Assembly: GCF_003669015.1 (NCBI RefSeq)
Contig: NZ_CP033069.1
Coordinates: 4,660,501 to 4,724,500, forward strand
DNA: 64,000 nucleotides
Reading direction: 5' to 3'
Origin: Acidovorax sp. 1608163
GTDB taxonomy: Bacteria > Pseudomonadota > Gammaproteobacteria > Burkholderiales > Burkholderiaceae_C
Shown: positions 62,227 through 64,000 of the stretch, piece after piece
Layout: every line of letters starts with the position of its first letter
Position numbering within the stretch: the first letter of the stretch is position 1
Position numbers and translations under genes: made by a program
The notes under the pieces: generated by a model
Seen by the model: the letters and a program-made list of their open reading frames with translations, nothing else
Told to the model about the DNA's origin: nothing
The model's database searches: none

Positions 62227-63711
62227 TCAGTTGGCGTAGGGGTCGTTGTTGCGGCTGCTCATGGGGCAGTCCGGCACGCGGCCCCAGTGGTTGCCACAGT
62301 GCTGGTGGCGCGCTTTCACCACGCACACGCCTTTGCTGAACATGTTGTCTTCGCGGTCGCACTGGCGCAGCGCGGCGCGCAGGGGGCCCAGGCCATCGGC
62401 AGGCGGCGCGGTGATGACGGTGACTGCTGGCGGCTGCGGGGCGGGCGCCGGGGCGTTGGACAAGGTGGGCGGCGCCGGGGCCCGCGAGCCCGCGTGGGGC
62501 CAAGGCGGCTCGTTGGCAGGCTGCACACCGGGGCGTGGCTTGGGCGGCTTGGGGGCGGCTTCACTGGCCTTGGGCGCGGGCTTAGCGGTAGCGGCTGGCG
62601 CTGGCGCAGCGGCTGCCACGGGGGCGGGTGCCACCACCTGCGGTTGCAGGGGTTCGGTCACCACGGCGGGCGATGCCACTGGCGCCGCAGGTGCGGGCTC
62701 TGGCAGGGCAGCGGGCGCAGCCACCACAGGGGCGGCGGGGGCCGATTCGATCACGATCTTGGGGCCCGGCGCTGGCGCAGCGTCTGACATCTGCGTACCC
62801 GCCTGCTGTGCCACGGCGGGCTGGCTTTGCGGCTTGGCCACCAGCAGCCACCAGGCCAGGCCGGCCACCACGGCCACACCGGCAAAGCCCATGGCTGCGT
62901 ACTTCAGGGCACCGCCCGGTGCGGAAGAGGCCACGGGCTCCTCAGGCAACGGCAAGGCCGAGGCGGATGCCGCAGGGCGTGGAGCGGGCGCTGCGGCTGC
63001 CGGGGCGGGGGCAGGGCTTGCCGCCGCTGGAGTAGTGGCAGAGGTGGCTGGGGACTGCACGGTGGGCACGGGCACAGCGGGCGTAGCAGGCGCCGCGCCA
63101 GACGCTGACGCAGAGGAAGCCACGGCAGAGACTGCGGCCACCGCTGCGGCAGCCGCCGCAGGCGCTTCGGGCACCGGGGCGGCAGCTTCGGCGGCCACGA
63201 CCGGCTCGGCAGGTGTGGGGGCGGGTACTGTGGGTGCGGGCGCCGCGTGGGCTTGCGTGGCGGCGGGGGCCTCGGCGGCCATAGGCACGTCCAGCAGCAA
63301 GTCCATTTCTTCCTCTTGCGCCGACGCTACAAACTCCAGCGGCGCAGGCCGGGTGTCGGCATCGGGGTCCGAGGGGCCATCGTCCAGGTCGAAGTCCATG
63401 TCCAGCTCCAGCACGGGCTCGTCTACCGGGCTGGTGCTGGGCGCTGGTGCAGCGGAAACTGGGGGCACAGTGGGGGCCGTGATGGCGGCAACGGCGGCCA
63501 CAGCGGTGGCCCCTGCGGGCTGTGGGGGCATCAGGTTTTCGCCGCACTGGCCGCAAAAACGCGCACCGGGTTTGCACGGGGCCGCACAGGCGGGGCACAC
63601 CGTGCTGGCGGCGGCTTCAGCGGGTTGGGGGATCAGGGCTGTGCCGCAACCCTTGCAGCACTTGGCGCCATCGCGGTTCACGGTGGCGCAGGCATGGCAG
63701 TTGACACTCAT
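62227..63711 (-). CDS. Double zinc-ribbon membrane-anchored protein with Ala/Pro-rich linker
   Basis: 494 residues from ATG 63711. Two N-terminal zinc ribbons (SVNCHACATVNRDGAKCC...CG and VCPACAAPCKPGARFCGQCG), an acidic segment (LELDMDFDLDDGPSDPDADT), a long Ala/Pro/Val linker, one membrane helix (AAMGFAGVAVVAGLAWWLLV), a second linker, and a Cys-bearing C-terminal domain (LGPLRAALRQCDREDNMFSK, CGNHWGRVPDCPMSSRNNDP). Cytoplasmic metal-binding heads and a periplasmic tail are likely. Function unknown; paired with the preceding zinc-ribbon membrane protein. Confidence 0.75.
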   Translation of the reverse strand: MSVNCHACATVNRDGAKCCKGCGTALIPQPAEAAASTVCPACAAPCKPGARFCGQCGENLMPPQPAGATAVAAVAAITAPTVPPVSAAPAPSTSPVDEPVLELDMDFDLDDGPSDPDADTRPAPLEFVASAQEEEMDLLLDVPMAAEAPAATQAHAAPAPTVPAPTPAEPVVAAEAAAPVPEAPAAAAAAVAAVSAVASSASASGAAPATPAVPVPTVQSPATSATTPAAASPAPAPAAAAPAPRPAASASALPLPEEPVASSAPGGALKYAAMGFAGVAVVAGLAWWLLVAKPQSQPAVAQQAGTQMSDAAPAPGPKIVIESAPAAPVVAAPAALPEPAPAAPVASPAVVTEPLQPQVVAPAPVAAAAPAPAATAKPAPKASEAAPKPPKPRPGVQPANEPPWPHAGSRAPAPPTLSNAPAPAPQPPAVTVITAPPADGLGPLRAALRQCDREDNMFSKGVCVVKARHQHCGNHWGRVPDCPMSSRNNDPYAN

Positions 63712-64000
63712 TGGCGGACCTTGTTGGAGATTGGACAGACTGCACGCTGAACCCCCAGGGCCGCAGCCAAGGCGCTGGCCCGGTCTGCCGCCGCGCCGGG
63801 CTGCGGGGCATGAAAAACACCCACCCCTCTCAGGCCGTGTTCTTCGCGGGGTTGCAGGTGCTTTGGCGCCCGAGTCTATCGGCCAAATGTTAATCACCGG
63901 TAACAAGCGCAAGCCACGCGCCTTGCAACGCGTGCAGGGCACAAAAATTGCACAGAAATCGGGGTTTCGTGCGCTGCCCAGGCCGACTCCAGCACACGCC
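63712..64000. other. Region upstream of the zinc-ribbon gene, no gene seen
   Basis: Contains the leader and probable promoter of the minus-strand gene at 63711. No open frame with family features or ribosome binding site; short AT-richer stretch around CAAATGTTAATCACCGGTAA at about 63884-63903. Confidence 0.5.

Overview
The window looks like chromosome of an Acidovorax-like member of the Comamonadaceae (Betaproteobacteria). This is inferred from the high GC, the gene families (Bug solute-binding protein, split-type MetH, formamidase/urea-type transport cluster, CcoG) and from two families of short palindromic intergenic repeats scattered through it. No tRNA or rRNA gene was seen.

Left part (1-10.6 kb): a plus-strand hydroxycinnamate/ferulate block. 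It holds a crotonase (cut by the window edge), feruloyl-CoA synthase, a short-chain dehydrogenase, a Bug-type binding protein, an acyl-CoA dehydrogenase and two tandem tannase/feruloyl esterases. Together they read as ester release of ferulate, CoA activation and beta-oxidation-like shortening. An IS3-family element (10.6-11.8 kb) follows and cuts a HigB-like toxin remnant. 12.5-18.3 kb holds ccoG, a MocR regulator, two VOC proteins and an EVE-domain protein. 18.4-23.1 kb is a branched-chain-amino-acid-type ABC operon with a fused LivH-LivM permease, divergent from ferredoxin-NADP reductase.

Middle (24-34 kb): envelope and housekeeping genes, including a glycine-zipper protein, a YihY protein, shikimate kinase, a putative lysozyme-fold protein beside a glycine-rich harpin-like protein, a serine hydrolase, a cupin, two lipoproteins, and a LysR regulator divergent from RidA.

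Centre (34.1-41.1 kb): a complete type II-C CRISPR-Cas locus. It has 36 repeats and 35 spacers, then cas2, cas1 and cas9 read on the minus strand, and a tracrRNA gene divergent from cas9 with a visible promoter and terminator. Repeat degeneracy puts the old end of the array at 34.1 kb. The anti-repeat strand shows that crRNAs are read towards the young, cas-proximal end.

Right part (41.1-64 kb): metH is preceded by an SAH riboswitch whose 3' strand overlaps an arm that can mask the metH ribosome binding site. Next is a formamide/urea uptake and hydrolysis operon (urtABCDE, fmdA, fmdB), divergent from a hybrid histidine kinase fused to a transporter-like permease domain and its LuxR-type response regulator. 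The window ends with a PACE efflux gene with divergent LysR regulator, a TonB-dependent siderophore receptor with a Fur-box-like site, a PPK2 kinase and two zinc-ribbon membrane proteins.

Two cross-cutting points. Four genes carry single-base frameshifts, all in C/G runs of 4-5, which suggests undercalled homopolymers more than real pseudogenes. One acyl-CoA dehydrogenase gene contains a GC-rich repeat inside its coding sequence and is flanked by two copies of another repeat.
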